From assembly GCF_000515415.1 (NCBI RefSeq), contig NZ_KI911783.1, positions 2,408,392 to 2,472,391 of the forward strand: a DNA stretch of 64,000 nt. Reading direction: 5' to 3'. Shown piece after piece: positions 18,101-27,361 of the stretch. The notes beneath the pieces were generated by a model. It saw nothing but the letters and a program-made list of their open reading frames with translations. It was not told where the DNA came from and made no database searches. The stretch's first letter is position 1, and each line of letters begins with the position of its first letter. The translations under genes were made by a program, and so were the position numbers. This DNA is from Bradyrhizobium sp. WSM1417. GTDB taxonomy: Bacteria; Pseudomonadota; Alphaproteobacteria; Rhizobiales; Xanthobacteraceae.

Positions 18101-20757
18101 GTGAGTTATCTCGTTTTCGGGCTCCGGTTTATTTGGCCGTCGGATGCAACGTGATCCCGTGGACGCAGCCTCTAAGAGATGGTCGAGTGTTGATTGGCCG
18201 AGCGCTCGAAGCTGCGGTCAGCATCGGCGATGTCATCTATGAGGCGTACAGCTTGCTTCATCTAACCTCAAATATGATTATGGCGGGAGACCCCCTAAAG
18301 GAGGTGCAGAACGAGATCGAGAAAAGCCTTGCTACGACAGGGAATAGAAAGGTTCAATTTGCTGCTGATGCCGCCGCTGCACAGCTCGCAATTATCAGAA
18401 CAATGCGCGGCCTCACGCGCTCATTCGGTTGCTTCGATGATCAGCAATTTGACGAGCTGCACGTCGAGCGATCCTTGGAACTAAGTCCGGAGCTGTCACC
18501 TAGCAAGGCCGTGTATTGGATCCGCAAACTTCAAGCGAGGTTCCTAGCCGGCGATTATGCTGCGGCTGTTGGTGCTCGCTCGAACGCCGAGCCGCGATTA
18601 TGGACCATACCGACAGAGCCCTTGACCGCCGAGTTTCACTTCTATGGTGCCCTGTCTCACTCATGTTATTGCGACAGGCTAGGTGAAAGCGAGCAGCAGC
18701 AACATCGAGAGCTGATTGATGCCCACTACAGACAGTTGCAGATTTGGGCGACGAATTGCCCCGAAAATTTTGAGAATCGGGCCGCCTTGGTCGGCGCTGA
18801 AATTGCAAGGCTGGAACACCGGGATGCCGATGCAATGCGACTGTACGAACACTCAATCCAGACTGCAGCACGTAACGGTTTCCCCCACCACGAGGGGATT
18901 GCTTGCGAGCTTGCAGCGCGCTTTTATGCTGCGCGCGGTTTTGAAAGAATCTCCCGGATTTACCTGCGTGACGCGCGGCGCGGTTACCTTCGTTGGGGAG
19001 CAGATGGTAAAGTGCGTCAGCTCGACGAGCTCCATCCTGATCTCAGCCGCGAGGAGATCACGCTTGCCGTGAACGGCATGAGGATCGGAGCTCCGGCTGA
19101 GCATCTTGATCTCGCGACGGTAACAAAAGTGTCGCAGGCGATTTCCGGCGAGATCGTGCTCGAAAGGCTGATCAAGACGCTTATGCGGACTGCCATTGAG
19201 CAGGCCGGCGCCGAACGTGGTTTGTTGATTCTGCTGCATGAAGGCGAGCCACGGATCGAGGCGGAAGCCGCAACTGTCGCTGATGCCGTCGTTGTACGGG
19301 TACTTGAACAGGCCGTGGTCCCGTCGCTTCTTCCCGAGACGGTGCTGCATTTCGTCCTACGTGTCCGCGAAAACGTCATTCTCGAAGATGCTGCCGCTCA
19401 GAGTTCATTTGCGGATGATCCGTATATCCACGAGCGCAAAGCGCGCTCTATTCTCTGCCTGCCACTGATCACGCAGGGCAAGCTGATCGGCGTACTTTAT
19501 CTGGAAAATAACCTCGCGCCGGGCATATTCTCGCCTGCCCGCAACTCCGTCCTGAAAATGCTTGCCTCTCAAGCTGCAACAGCGCTGGAAAACAGCCGGT
19601 TGTACAGCGAAGTGCAGCAACGGGAGGCGAAAATCCGGCGCTTACTCGACACTAACATCATCGGAATCTTTATCATCCGCGAAGGGGGCGAGATCATCGA
19701 GGCAAATCAAGCCTTCCTCACGATGGTTGGATACGACCAAGAGGATCTTGTCGCAGGTCGAGTGAACGGTCTCGACCTGACGCCTCCAGAATGGCACGAG
19801 CGCACAATGGATGCTCGGGCAGAAGCAAAAAGGACCGGAGCTGTTCAGCAGTTCGAGAAAGAGTATGTTCGGAAGGATGGCAGCCGCGTGCCGGTGCTAA
19901 TTGGCATCGCCGTATTCGATGAGCGACAGGACCAAGGTGTTGGCTTCGTCCTCGACCTGACAGAGCGAAAGAGAGTGGAAGCGGAAGCCCGTGAAAGCGA
20001 ACGGCGTTATCGCGAGACTCTGATGGGCCTTGCACACGCGAATCGGATTACGACAATGGGACAGCTGGCAGCCTCAATCGCGCATGAGGTCAACCAGCCG
20101 ATTGCGGCGATCAGCAGTAATGCAGGGGCAGGACTAAATTGGCTCGGTGCTCAGCCGCCGAATCTGGAAGAAGTTCGGCAAACCTTTGGTTTGATTGTCC
20201 GTGACAGTATGCGCGCGGGGAACGTGATCCGCCGGATCCGCGCTCTCATGAACAAGGCTCCGATGCAAACCGAGCTTCTTGCTATTGACGAATTGATCTT
20301 AGAGGTGCTGGCCCTAGTTCGCGCGGAACTCGCAAAAAATGATGTGTGGGTGCAAACCCGAGTGCCTGAGGCTTTGCCGCTTGTTCGAGCAGATCGCGTT
20401 CAGATCCGGCAGGTGATTCTCAATTTGATCACGAACGCTATCGAGGCCATGAGCGAAATCAAGGAAGGTGACCGCGAATTGCTGATCAGCGCGCGGACGG
20501 GCGGCTTGGACAACGTATTGGTCAGTTTTCGAGATACCGGTCCGGGACTCGATCCCAACTGCGCCGACCGCGTATTCGACGCTTTTTACACCACGAAATC
20601 CGAAGGCATGGGCATGGGGCTGGCTATTTGCCATTCTATTGTTGAGGCGCACGGGGGCCGGATGTGGGCCCGCGCCAACGATCCTCGCGGGGCGATCTTT
20701 CAGTTCAGCATGCCCGTTGCGCCGGAGGGCGTGGATCGGGCGGAACAGGCCCGTTGA
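15196..20757 (+). CDS. Giant Ser/Thr kinase-like/ATPase/GAF/PAS sensor histidine kinase
   Basis: About 1853 residues. Domains in order: a eukaryotic-type protein kinase fold (about 15-285), an AAA/STAND-type ATPase with Walker A AGHSGIGKSS near 336-345 and Walker B LVLFLDDLQW near 463, a long helical TPR-like region (about 600-1300), GAF (about 1320-1475), PAS (about 1483-1600), then a histidine kinase with H1630 in SIAHEVNQP and the G-boxes DTGPGLD and GMGMGLAIC. The kinase fold has HKDLKP but reads GFG where active kinases have DFG, and no clear VAIK lysine is visible, so it may only bind ligands. Start ATG at 15196 is chosen because family similarity begins with the following residues; the frame is open to 14740. 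Likely phosphorelay partners are the divergent regulators at 11.9-13.1 kb. Confidence 0.9.
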   Translation: MPREPLSRTLFGSYLDGDIQPLWEDGDCAFCRAWRQQMHGSRAVVLVVRPIAEHPATLDRLAHECGLREELDEAWAVRPLELIREAGRTMLVLQDPSGEPLLNLLGLRMEPERFLRLAVGITTAVGKLHRQGLVHKDLKPAHILVNCPDEQVRLTGFGLTSRLSRERVPPEPVEFIAGTLPYMAPEQTGRMNRSVDCRSDLYSLGVTFYQMLTGALPFTGADPLEWIHCHIARNALPPVEKSRDIPEPISRIVMKLLAKTAEERYQTAAGLEHDLRHCVAAWANHGRIDTFELGADDTPDRLLIPEKLYGRAREIETLLGSFDRAAKSGAPRLVLVAGHSGIGKSSLVQELHKVLVPSRGLLASGKFEQLKRDVPYATLVQSFQSLVRSLLSKSEGELAVWRQALREALGANGRLLIELIPDLSLIIGEQPAPAELPARPAQTRFQLVLRRFIGVFARRTHPLVLFLDDLQWHDAATLDLIEDLLTQSDLHLLIIGAYRSNEVDAGHPLKRKLDSIRRSDVNVEEITLSPLTADHVAQLVADTLRCAPKRAVPLATLVHQKTMGNPFFTIQFLSELAEEQLLTFDHELARWRWDLERIYAKAYTENVVDLLLGKLIRLPEETQDALRQLACFGNIAGTTELAVVLETSREKVHARLWPAIRQELIARHGTAYRFVHDRVQEAAYSLVSESSRAPAHLRIGRMLAAHVPAPKREEAIFDVVSQLNRGVALIASGQEREQLAELNLTAGQRARASAAYASALAYFTVGAALLAQDAWQSRHELAFALETSRAECEFLVGRIDIAESLLSALSKRALNALQRATVACLRVDLYLTLGQHGRAVAIGLEYLQDVGIDWSQHPKDKETLAEYQRMWSQLPDAIEDLAGLPGMTDQSSLATVAVLTRILPAAGFTDVNLSVLVICRAVSISLEYGNTDASCAHYAWLGRISAGRFGDYHAADKFGRLACDLVDRGELSRFRAPVYLAVGCNVIPWTQPLRDGRVLIGRALEAAVSIGDVIYEAYSLLHLTSNMIMAGDPLKEVQNEIEKSLATTGNRKVQFAADAAAAQLAIIRTMRGLTRSFGCFDDQQFDELHVERSLELSPELSPSKAVYWIRKLQARFLAGDYAAAVGARSNAEPRLWTIPTEPLTAEFHFYGALSHSCYCDRLGESEQQQHRELIDAHYRQLQIWATNCPENFENRAALVGAEIARLEHRDADAMRLYEHSIQTAARNGFPHHEGIACELAARFYAARGFERISRIYLRDARRGYLRWGADGKVRQLDELHPDLSREEITLAVNGMRIGAPAEHLDLATVTKVSQAISGEIVLERLIKTLMRTAIEQAGAERGLLILLHEGEPRIEAEAATVADAVVVRVLEQAVVPSLLPETVLHFVLRVRENVILEDAAAQSSFADDPYIHERKARSILCLPLITQGKLIGVLYLENNLAPGIFSPARNSVLKMLASQAATALENSRLYSEVQQREAKIRRLLDTNIIGIFIIREGGEIIEANQAFLTMVGYDQEDLVAGRVNGLDLTPPEWHERTMDARAEAKRTGAVQQFEKEYVRKDGSRVPVLIGIAVFDERQDQGVGFVLDLTERKRVEAEARESERRYRETLMGLAHANRITTMGQLAASIAHEVNQPIAAISSNAGAGLNWLGAQPPNLEEVRQTFGLIVRDSMRAGNVIRRIRALMNKAPMQTELLAIDELILEVLALVRAELAKNDVWVQTRVPEALPLVRADRVQIRQVILNLITNAIEAMSEIKEGDRELLISARTGGLDNVLVSFRDTGPGLDPNCADRVFDAFYTTKSEGMGMGLAICHSIVEAHGGRMWARANDPRGAIFQFSMPVAPEGVDRAEQAR

Positions 20758-21688
20758 ACGTCTCAGGTTCGATTTCGATCTCGAGCAGGCGTGCCGCGAA
20801 CCTTATCATGGTGACAGGAGCGAGCGGGATGACCGTGAGTAGCCGTGATCAGTGTCGCCGAGCGAGCCTCCCGCATCGTCCGATCAAGGTCGGGCCCATT
20901 GACAACTTGGAAGGGGGCGGCGTGTACCTCGGCGGAGCTCCCCCGTAGCCCGACAGAAGCCCGGGCGACTCATCCTTTGACCGGCAAACGCCTCTTGCTG
21001 GATCGCAGAAACTGCCAATCTTGGTGGGTCGTTCGTTTCTCGCGCGCTAGGCCCCTGCGGACAGCAAACCCATGATGCTTCGAACGTGCGGGTGCGAGAG
21101 CGCGTTTTGCGCAAGGTGGGCCACCGTTGCCCACCGCGAGGCGCTTGCAGGCGAACTCGGCTCTTATGGCGATGGCCCAGGCACATGAGCCGCTTCACCT
21201 GACGGCCATGAGTGGGACGGCTGAGCCCTGCCGCATCAACTCGCCCCGCCGCGAGTCGCAGGTCGGTGGTGACTGGGTGCACCATCTCGCTTCCTTCATC
21301 GTCGGGCGGCATCTGCTTTGAACTGCGGGAAAATCGTTCCTGCGCCTAAACATTCTATGTCGCCGACACCAGGACAACGGTCGATCTGAAACAAGACGTT
21401 GGCCGCGCGATTCGGTGAGCCGGGGATCTTGCTTTCATTCTGAAGGGGTTGTTAAAGCATGTTCATCGGGTGCGATTGCTCCTAAGCTACCCAGATCCAC
21501 GGCGGCTGTACTGAGCATGCGGTTGTACACTGCGGCTGCTGCGTAGGATGGTTCCGATATTCCAATCTGCCTTATTGGGAGGGTCTAGTGGCGTTAGCGA
21601 GCGGCGTGCCGATGGCCTATTGCAGTTCAGGATCTGAGTTCGAGCGTTCAAGTCCTCGTGCGGAGTTTCCGGGTACGAGAGAGAGGAT
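20758..21688. other. Intergenic stretch, nothing recognised
   Basis: About 930 bp downstream of the kinase and upstream of the pectate lyase. Open frames lack motifs. I looked for a TtsI (type III secretion) box before the lyase and did not find one. Confidence 0.35.
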
Positions 21689-22954
21689 GTGCGCTTGAAG
21701 GAGGCGATGAAGCACATCAAGCGCTCATTCCGCGTGCTTGGCGGACTTGCTGTCGTCCTCGGCGCTTTTTCCTTGCTCGGATCGAACAATGCGCGATCGG
21801 AAGCCCCGAAGGGCTTCGGCGCTCAAGCGACAGGCGGCCTTGGAGGCGAGGTGGTCCAGGTCAGATCAATCGAAGCTCTGAATTATGAGTTGTGTCGATC
21901 GTACGCATTCGGGCACTGCAATGACAATAGTCCGCGCGAGATCCAGGTAATCGGCACCATAGACTTTACTGGAACGGAAGGGCGAGGCGAGGGGCAGGGT
22001 TGCCAATACGGCAATGCTTGCTCCGCCCCTTACAAGCGTGAATCCCTTCTCCTGCTGGATGGCAACGACGCGCATTGCAATGGGAAGGAGAACACGTTGG
22101 TTGGCTTCGACCGCGCCGGCAAGCGCCCGTTGGAAATTGGCTCAAACAAGACAGTGATCGGCGTTGGCCCGAGCGCTACAATCAAAGGCAAGGGGCTGCG
22201 CCTGAATGGGGTCAGCAACATCGTTATTCGCAACCTGACCATCAGTGATATCAATGAAGGCGTGATATTTGCAGGCGATGGTATTGCAATTGCACGAGCC
22301 GACTTGGTTTGGATTGATCACAACCGATTTCACAACATCGGGCGGCAGATGATCGCCGGCGGCTTTGGCCCTACGACAAATATTACGATTTCCTGGAACG
22401 ACTTCGATGGCAGCGATACGTATTCCTCCTATTGTAACGGAGAGCATTATTGGAATCTTTTGTTTCTTGGTGGCCCCCAGACGATCACCATCGCAAACAA
22501 CTATTTCCATCAGATCTCGGGGCGGGCACCGCACGTTGACGGAGCGCAGGCCATTGTTCATCTCGTCAACAATTATTTCCACAACACGAACGCGCAACAG
22601 AGCGGCGGATTCTTCCATGCACTGGATGCTGGACCCTCTGTGCAAGCACTGATCGAGGGCAATTACTTTGACAACATTGAAACACCTATCAAGGCTGGTA
22701 GCGGACATATCTTCGGTTTCTTAGGCAAAGCCAGCAGAACGGTGCAGAAAAGCTGCCTTGCCGTGCTCGGACGCCGGTGCATCGAGAACATCGCGACCCC
22801 AGCGCCGCAGATCAATGGCTTTCGCCTGGATGAAACCGTAATTCGGTCGTTTGGAACTCTTCCCAGGCGATCTATTCCTCTTCCATTTCGGGTGGATAAT
22901 GTTCCGGCAGTGATCACGGCCAGGGCAGGTCCCGGACACCTCGAAAGCCGGTGA
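21689..22954 (+). CDS. Secreted pectate lyase, polysaccharide lyase family 1
   Basis: Cleaves de-esterified pectin of plant cell walls by beta-elimination; rhizobial pectate lyases act in infection-thread entry. 421 residues from GTG 21689; an ATG six codons later (21707) is an alternative, with AAGGAGG immediately before it. Residues about 7-38 form a signal peptide: basic KHIKRS, a hydrophobic core GGLAVVLGAFSLL and a small-residue cleavage region near ARSEA, so it is exported. The parallel beta-helix signature is clear: GVSNIVIRNLTISD, then ADLVWIDHNRF (the vWiDH motif) and a GRAPHVDG segment carrying the R near the catalytic site. Several NxYFxN turns follow. It stands alone. Family assignment is strong; pectin versus pectate preference is not visible. 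Confidence 0.9.
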   Translation: MRLKEAMKHIKRSFRVLGGLAVVLGAFSLLGSNNARSEAPKGFGAQATGGLGGEVVQVRSIEALNYELCRSYAFGHCNDNSPREIQVIGTIDFTGTEGRGEGQGCQYGNACSAPYKRESLLLLDGNDAHCNGKENTLVGFDRAGKRPLEIGSNKTVIGVGPSATIKGKGLRLNGVSNIVIRNLTISDINEGVIFAGDGIAIARADLVWIDHNRFHNIGRQMIAGGFGPTTNITISWNDFDGSDTYSSYCNGEHYWNLLFLGGPQTITIANNYFHQISGRAPHVDGAQAIVHLVNNYFHNTNAQQSGGFFHALDAGPSVQALIEGNYFDNIETPIKAGSGHIFGFLGKASRTVQKSCLAVLGRRCIENIATPAPQINGFRLDETVIRSFGTLPRRSIPLPFRVDNVPAVITARAGPGHLESR

Positions 22955-23384
22955 TGGCTAGCTCGCAGAGCCGGCTCCAGACTGGGTCCTTGCCGCATAC
23001 AGTTGCCGCACCGAAGAGAACGCCGCTCAAGCTCGCTGCCACGTTGCAGGAGGACCGTATAACCGTTTTCTTCGATGCCGACGGGTAATTCCTAGCGATT
23101 GTGCGCCCTATGTCTTTCGCCGATGATCGAGGCGCTCGTCTCGGAGTTTTATGTGTGTCTTTTTGCGGTTTTGGGATTGGCAAGAAGATGAGAGCTGGCA
23201 TGGAGCTCCTTGGAACGGTTCGAATTATCATCCGATCCGCGATCTGACGGACCTTCACGGCTCCGTTTTCCGGCTGGCACGGTGCTTGCTGGACAGTACC
23301 AGTAGCGCGAGGTCCGCCTTCCAAACCGAGTGACCGAACTGCCATGCGCCTCCTAAAGAATCCGAAAACTTGGAAGAGTTCGCA
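22955..23384. other. Intergenic stretch, nothing recognised
   Basis: About 430 bp between pectate lyase and the dioxygenase gene. GGAAGAG at 23372-23378 is the ribosome binding site of the dioxygenase. No other element is evident. Confidence 0.35.
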
Positions 23385-24314
23385 ATGAAAGAAACGGCTT
23401 CGACCGAGAGCGTCATTTCACCGACAGACCTCGTCAAACGCGCTGCGCGCATCGGTGTTGAAATCAGAAGTATAAAGCTATCGGGTGATTTGCCGAACCA
23501 AACGATCGCTGTGATCAACAGCTTACTTCTCGAACACAAGGTGATCTTCTTCCGCGATCAGGGGCATCTTGATGACGCGGAGCAGGAGCGCTTTGCTGCT
23601 TGTTTGGGTAGGCTGGTGCCGCATCCGATGCTCGGTACCATCAATGGAACGACCTCGATCATCGAGCTTGATTCCGCGCGCGGAGGTAGTCGGGCTGATG
23701 TATGGCACGCCGATGGAACGTTTCTCGCGGCCTATCCCAAACTTGCGGTGCTGCGAGCCGTTGTGATCCCATCGTTCGGTGGCGATACGATTTGGTCGAA
23801 CGCGGTGGCCGCCTATCTGGATCTGCCGCGGCCGCTCCAACGGCTTGCCGACGAACTCTGGACCGTTCACAGCAACGCCTTCGACTACGCCGGGACCTGC
23901 CGTATTCGCGAAATCGACCAGAAGCATTTTGATGAGGTCTTTACCAAAACAATCTATGAGACCGAGCATCCGGTGGTCCGTGTACATCCCGAGACCGGCG
24001 AGCGCGCGCTGGTGCTCGGCGATGTGGTGCAAAGGTTTATTGATATCCCAAAGCGCGACGGTCAGAGGCTGTTCGATCTATTCCAATCCCATATCACGGC
24101 GCCCGAAAATACCGTGCGCTGGAGCTGGAAAGAAGGCGATGTCGCGATTTGGGATAACCGCGCAACGCTGCATTATGCCGTCAACGATTACGGTGACCAG
24201 CATCGCGTCGTTCACCGTGCCACAATCGATGGTGACGCGCCCGTCAGCATTGACGGCCGATGCAGTGTAACGCGCCTTAAGACGACGAAGCCCCCCTCCA
24301 CGAAGGTTGCCTAG
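23385..24314 (+). CDS. TauD/TfdA-family 2-oxoglutarate/Fe(II) dioxygenase
   Basis: A 309-residue non-haem iron oxygenase that couples 2-oxoglutarate decarboxylation to hydroxylation of a small substrate; taurine, alkyl sulfonates, aryloxyacetates and carnitine-like molecules are known substrates in the family. The iron site is H108-x-D110 in VWHADGTF, with the distal histidine in ATLHYAV and the 2-oxoglutarate arginine in HRVVHRATIDG. I chose ATG 23385, preceded by GGAAGAG at six bases; a TTG five codons upstream is less likely. No transporter or sulfonate gene lies nearby, so the substrate cannot be guessed. The C-terminal 20 residues are extra and lysine-rich. Confidence 0.88.
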   Translation: MKETASTESVISPTDLVKRAARIGVEIRSIKLSGDLPNQTIAVINSLLLEHKVIFFRDQGHLDDAEQERFAACLGRLVPHPMLGTINGTTSIIELDSARGGSRADVWHADGTFLAAYPKLAVLRAVVIPSFGGDTIWSNAVAAYLDLPRPLQRLADELWTVHSNAFDYAGTCRIREIDQKHFDEVFTKTIYETEHPVVRVHPETGERALVLGDVVQRFIDIPKRDGQRLFDLFQSHITAPENTVRWSWKEGDVAIWDNRATLHYAVNDYGDQHRVVHRATIDGDAPVSIDGRCSVTRLKTTKPPSTKVA

Positions 24315-25390
24315 CATGGCTCGGCGAACTTACCGGCAATGCACTGCTCTTATCGCATGTTCGCGCGAATAGACTGTTTCCGAAGCGAAGTTCACTGAGC
24401 AGAACGCCACGCGCAACTGGATGGGAGGGGCTAACGCGTATGTCACTGATTGGCATGTATCCGTCATCTCCATCAATTGCTAGGTTTGGTAGTTGACCGG
24501 GCGGGAGGTCTGCTGTTGCTGCGCGAGTCGCAGGTATTGTGCCGCTCGGCGCGAGGCCCTCCCAGCCTTCACGGAGGACCGGTATGGGTAACGTCGACGG
24601 GTGAAATTCAGGAAATCGTCGCTTCGATCCAGGTTGCGCGAAGCTCTTCCAGCGAACTATCTTTTTTGGTCGTGATCACGCCGGATCTGGTCCTAACTGT
24701 GCTACTCGATTATCGTTCGCCCGTGTCGCGCCGGCGCTGGTCGTTTTGTGCTCCGTGGTCTAGCTCATGGCGTGGACGAGTTGCTGCTCTGAATTGCACG
24801 CCGCAGCCCGTAGCGTTTCGGTCTAGCGGCGATCATGCACATCGATAGGGACCGTCGTGTCATCACGACGAATCGCCACGGTTTACTCGGAGTACGCATC
24901 CAGCGTAGACGGCGCGCTGATGGAGTATGTCTGGCTGCTAGCGCTTGAGACAGGTCAGAGATCTTTGTACATCCCGACGAGCTTGATCAGGTTTTCGATA
25001 CCGAAGTCACTGAACGCCGAGATGCCATCTTCCCCCACGCTAAAGGCCGCGATGAGCCGTCCTCCATCTCCATTTCGTTGGTGACGTCCCGCAGCCAGTC
25101 GTCCTCGTGGTGGAGGTCCGCGGTCACACGGCAATGTTGGTGACGTCATGAACGTTGTCCAGGTTCGCGGTCATGCCGCGTTGCCGTCGGGGACGTCAAA
25201 TTCCTACCAGCAATGCGTCCATGTCTTCGCGGCTACGGCCCGGGCGGCTCTCGTCGCACAGCTGCCCACGGCGTTTTTTACCGATTTGGTTTGTGACTGT
25301 ACCAGGCGAGCGAAACTCGTTCGCCGGGCTTCCTGGCGCGTGCAGCGAAAGGTAACGCGTTTCATCCGATCATCGCTCCTTGGCTGGTCT
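24315..25390. other. Gene-poor stretch downstream of dioxygenase
   Basis: About 1.1 kb. On the minus strand a short frame ending near 24955 gives GEDGISAFSDFGIENLIKLV, which looks like natural protein and may be the tail of a lost gene I cannot name. Otherwise frames are motif-free, and no RNA gene is seen. Confidence 0.3.
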
Positions 25391-26725
25391 TTAACAGGGC
25401 GGCGTGCCAAGATAAGCATCGAATGCGGCTGCCACAGCACGAGTTAGAAAACGATGCTCCGGCCTCACGCGGATAAATCCCCTTTCCATTTGCACGATCC
25501 CATCCTCAGCGAGCATTGCCAAGCGTTCGCCTGAACCGAGGAAGGACGCCGGGTCAAATCCATGAGGACCGCAAATTGCCGGTACGTCGACCTCGAAATC
25601 GCACATTAGTCGCTCGATGATCGCGGCCCGGACGCGGTCTTCGAGGCTGAGACAGTAGCCCTTTGAAGTCGCCAGACGGCCGGCTTTGATTTGGTCGCTG
25701 TAGGAACCCGCTGTAACTTCGTTCTGGACGTAACCGTCGCCAAGCCGACCGACGGCCGATGGCCCGAAGCCTATCACTTTATTGCAGGTGTTGGCCGAGT
25801 AACCGAGTGAGTTCCGTCGCAGGCGACCGGTGTTCTGCGCCACCGCGAGCTCATCGCCCGGCAACGCGAAATGGTCGAGCCCGATTTGCCGGTAGCCCGC
25901 TGCAATCAGTGTATTGGCCATCGCGGCAGCCTGTTCTGCACGGGCAGGGCTGTCTGGCAGCGCTGCCTCGTCGATCAGGCGCTGATTCTTCTTAAAGGAA
26001 GGAACGTGCGCGTAGCCAAATACCGCAAGCCGGTCTGGTCGCATTGCCACCGCGGTAGTCACGGTCTGAACGCAGGACTGCACCGTCTGATTTGGCAGAC
26101 CGTAGATGAGGTCGAAGTTGATGCGGATTATTCCCTGCTGCCGCAGGGTTTCGACAGTGCGCTCTGTTTGTGCCTCACTCTGGACGCGGTTGATGGCCTT
26201 TTGAACAATTGGATCGAAGCTCTGGACGCCGAGGCTTGCGCGGTTCACGCCGGCAGCTGCTAACCCTTCGGATGTGGCGAGCGTGAACGTGCGCGGGTCG
26301 ATCTCAACAGCAATGTTGGCCGTTTTCGAAAGCGCAAAGCGGCGGCGCAGAAAGTCCATCAGCCGCCGGAACTCCGCTGCCTGGATAAGGGTCGGCGTTC
26401 CACCGCCGAAGTGCACGTCGCTGACAGGCAGCGGTTGCGGTACCTGCGCCGCGACCAAATCGATCTCCCTACGAAGATCCGCCAAAAACTCTAGAATGGG
26501 TGAATCCCGGCGAGTGATGCTTCGAGCGAAGCCGCAATACCAGCAAATGGATCGACAGAAAGGAATGTGGAAATAGAGCGACACCGAGTCATTAACCGGC
26601 AGGCGCTGCAGCCATTTCTCAGAGGCTTCGGCGCCGACCACTGTGGAGAACTGGGCTACAGTCGGATAGATGGTGTACCAAGGAAGGCGAGCATCGCAGT
26701 ACTTTTCCAGAATTGAGGTCTGCAA
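25391..26725 (-). CDS. hemN: Oxygen-independent coproporphyrinogen III dehydrogenase
   Basis: Radical-SAM enzyme that oxidatively decarboxylates coproporphyrinogen III to protoporphyrinogen IX without oxygen, needed for haem in microaerobic nodules. 444 residues, the normal size. The [4Fe-4S] cysteines are C57, C61 and C64 in FCRSICWYCGF, preceded by the YFHIPF motif of true HemN; GGGTPT, the EIDPRT segment and GVQSFD follow, and the late GFGPSAVGRLG segment separates it from HemW. The only usable start is TTG at 26725; a TAA lies two codons upstream in frame. Bradyrhizobium is known to carry two hemN genes, one in the symbiotic region. I looked for a FixK box upstream: TTGA-N6-TTCA at 26916 is not a proper palindrome. 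Confidence 0.92.
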   Translation of the reverse strand: MQTSILEKYCDARLPWYTIYPTVAQFSTVVGAEASEKWLQRLPVNDSVSLYFHIPFCRSICWYCGFARSITRRDSPILEFLADLRREIDLVAAQVPQPLPVSDVHFGGGTPTLIQAAEFRRLMDFLRRRFALSKTANIAVEIDPRTFTLATSEGLAAAGVNRASLGVQSFDPIVQKAINRVQSEAQTERTVETLRQQGIIRINFDLIYGLPNQTVQSCVQTVTTAVAMRPDRLAVFGYAHVPSFKKNQRLIDEAALPDSPARAEQAAAMANTLIAAGYRQIGLDHFALPGDELAVAQNTGRLRRNSLGYSANTCNKVIGFGPSAVGRLGDGYVQNEVTAGSYSDQIKAGRLATSKGYCLSLEDRVRAAIIERLMCDFEVDVPAICGPHGFDPASFLGSGERLAMLAEDGIVQMERGFIRVRPEHRFLTRAVAAAFDAYLGTPPC

Positions 26726-27322
26726 TGATTGTTATCCCGTGTTTACGAAGTTTGTGGTCGCAAGCGAGTTCTTTTTCATTCCTTTGTTTGCCGACGGTAC
26801 TCCGGAGTGTCGCTAGGCAATTGGGAGCTTGCGTGAGGCCGATCTGCTGACGAAACACGCTGTTGGACGCTGCTAGAACTCGAACTGCCTCCCGATCTGA
26901 CTCGTGCGAGGTTCATTGACCAAAATTCATTACGCCGTAATCGTCATCAACTGACAAGGTTGGTAGTTGACCTCTGCGTAGCGTATTCTCCATGGACCAA
27001 GGGATCTTGCGCCGGTTCGGGGCCGCCCAGGTACGCAGGTCGAACTTCGCCAATGCGAGCACAGTCGGACGGCCTCGTTCTTGGGTCCCGCGGAGTTGAG
27101 AAGCCCCTTCATGCGCCCATTGCTCAGCGGAAATGTCGCCGAACCGGGACTAGGAGCGAAACGTTGCTTATCGTTGCGGCCCACGCGATTCCGGCACGGG
27201 GCGCATAAATGGATAGAGGGATCTTCGGGGTAGATTGCGCCAAAATGCTCCGCCTCCGATCAACACGACAACTATTGCTTTGTGCGCACGCTATGATGTA
27301 GGAGCGCCGCGTGCAACGAGTC
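26726..27322. other. Region between hemN and the IS3 element
   Basis: About 600 bp that includes the hemN upstream region. No convincing promoter or operator was found and no coding frame has motifs. The IS element inserted at the AGTC at 27319. Confidence 0.35.
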
Positions 27323-27348
27323 TGAACCGCCCCGGGTTTGCCGGAGGC
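27323..27348. repeat. Terminal inverted repeat of the IS3 element (orfB end)
   Basis: 26 bases, exact inverse complement of 28618-28643. The first bases are TGAACCGCC. The target duplication AGTC abuts it on the left. Confidence 0.95.
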
Positions 27349-27361
27349 CATTTGGTTTAAG

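Noticed and set aside
26916..26929. FixK/FNR box upstream of hemN
   Set aside because: TTGA-N6-TTCA is not symmetric and lies about 190 bp from the start.
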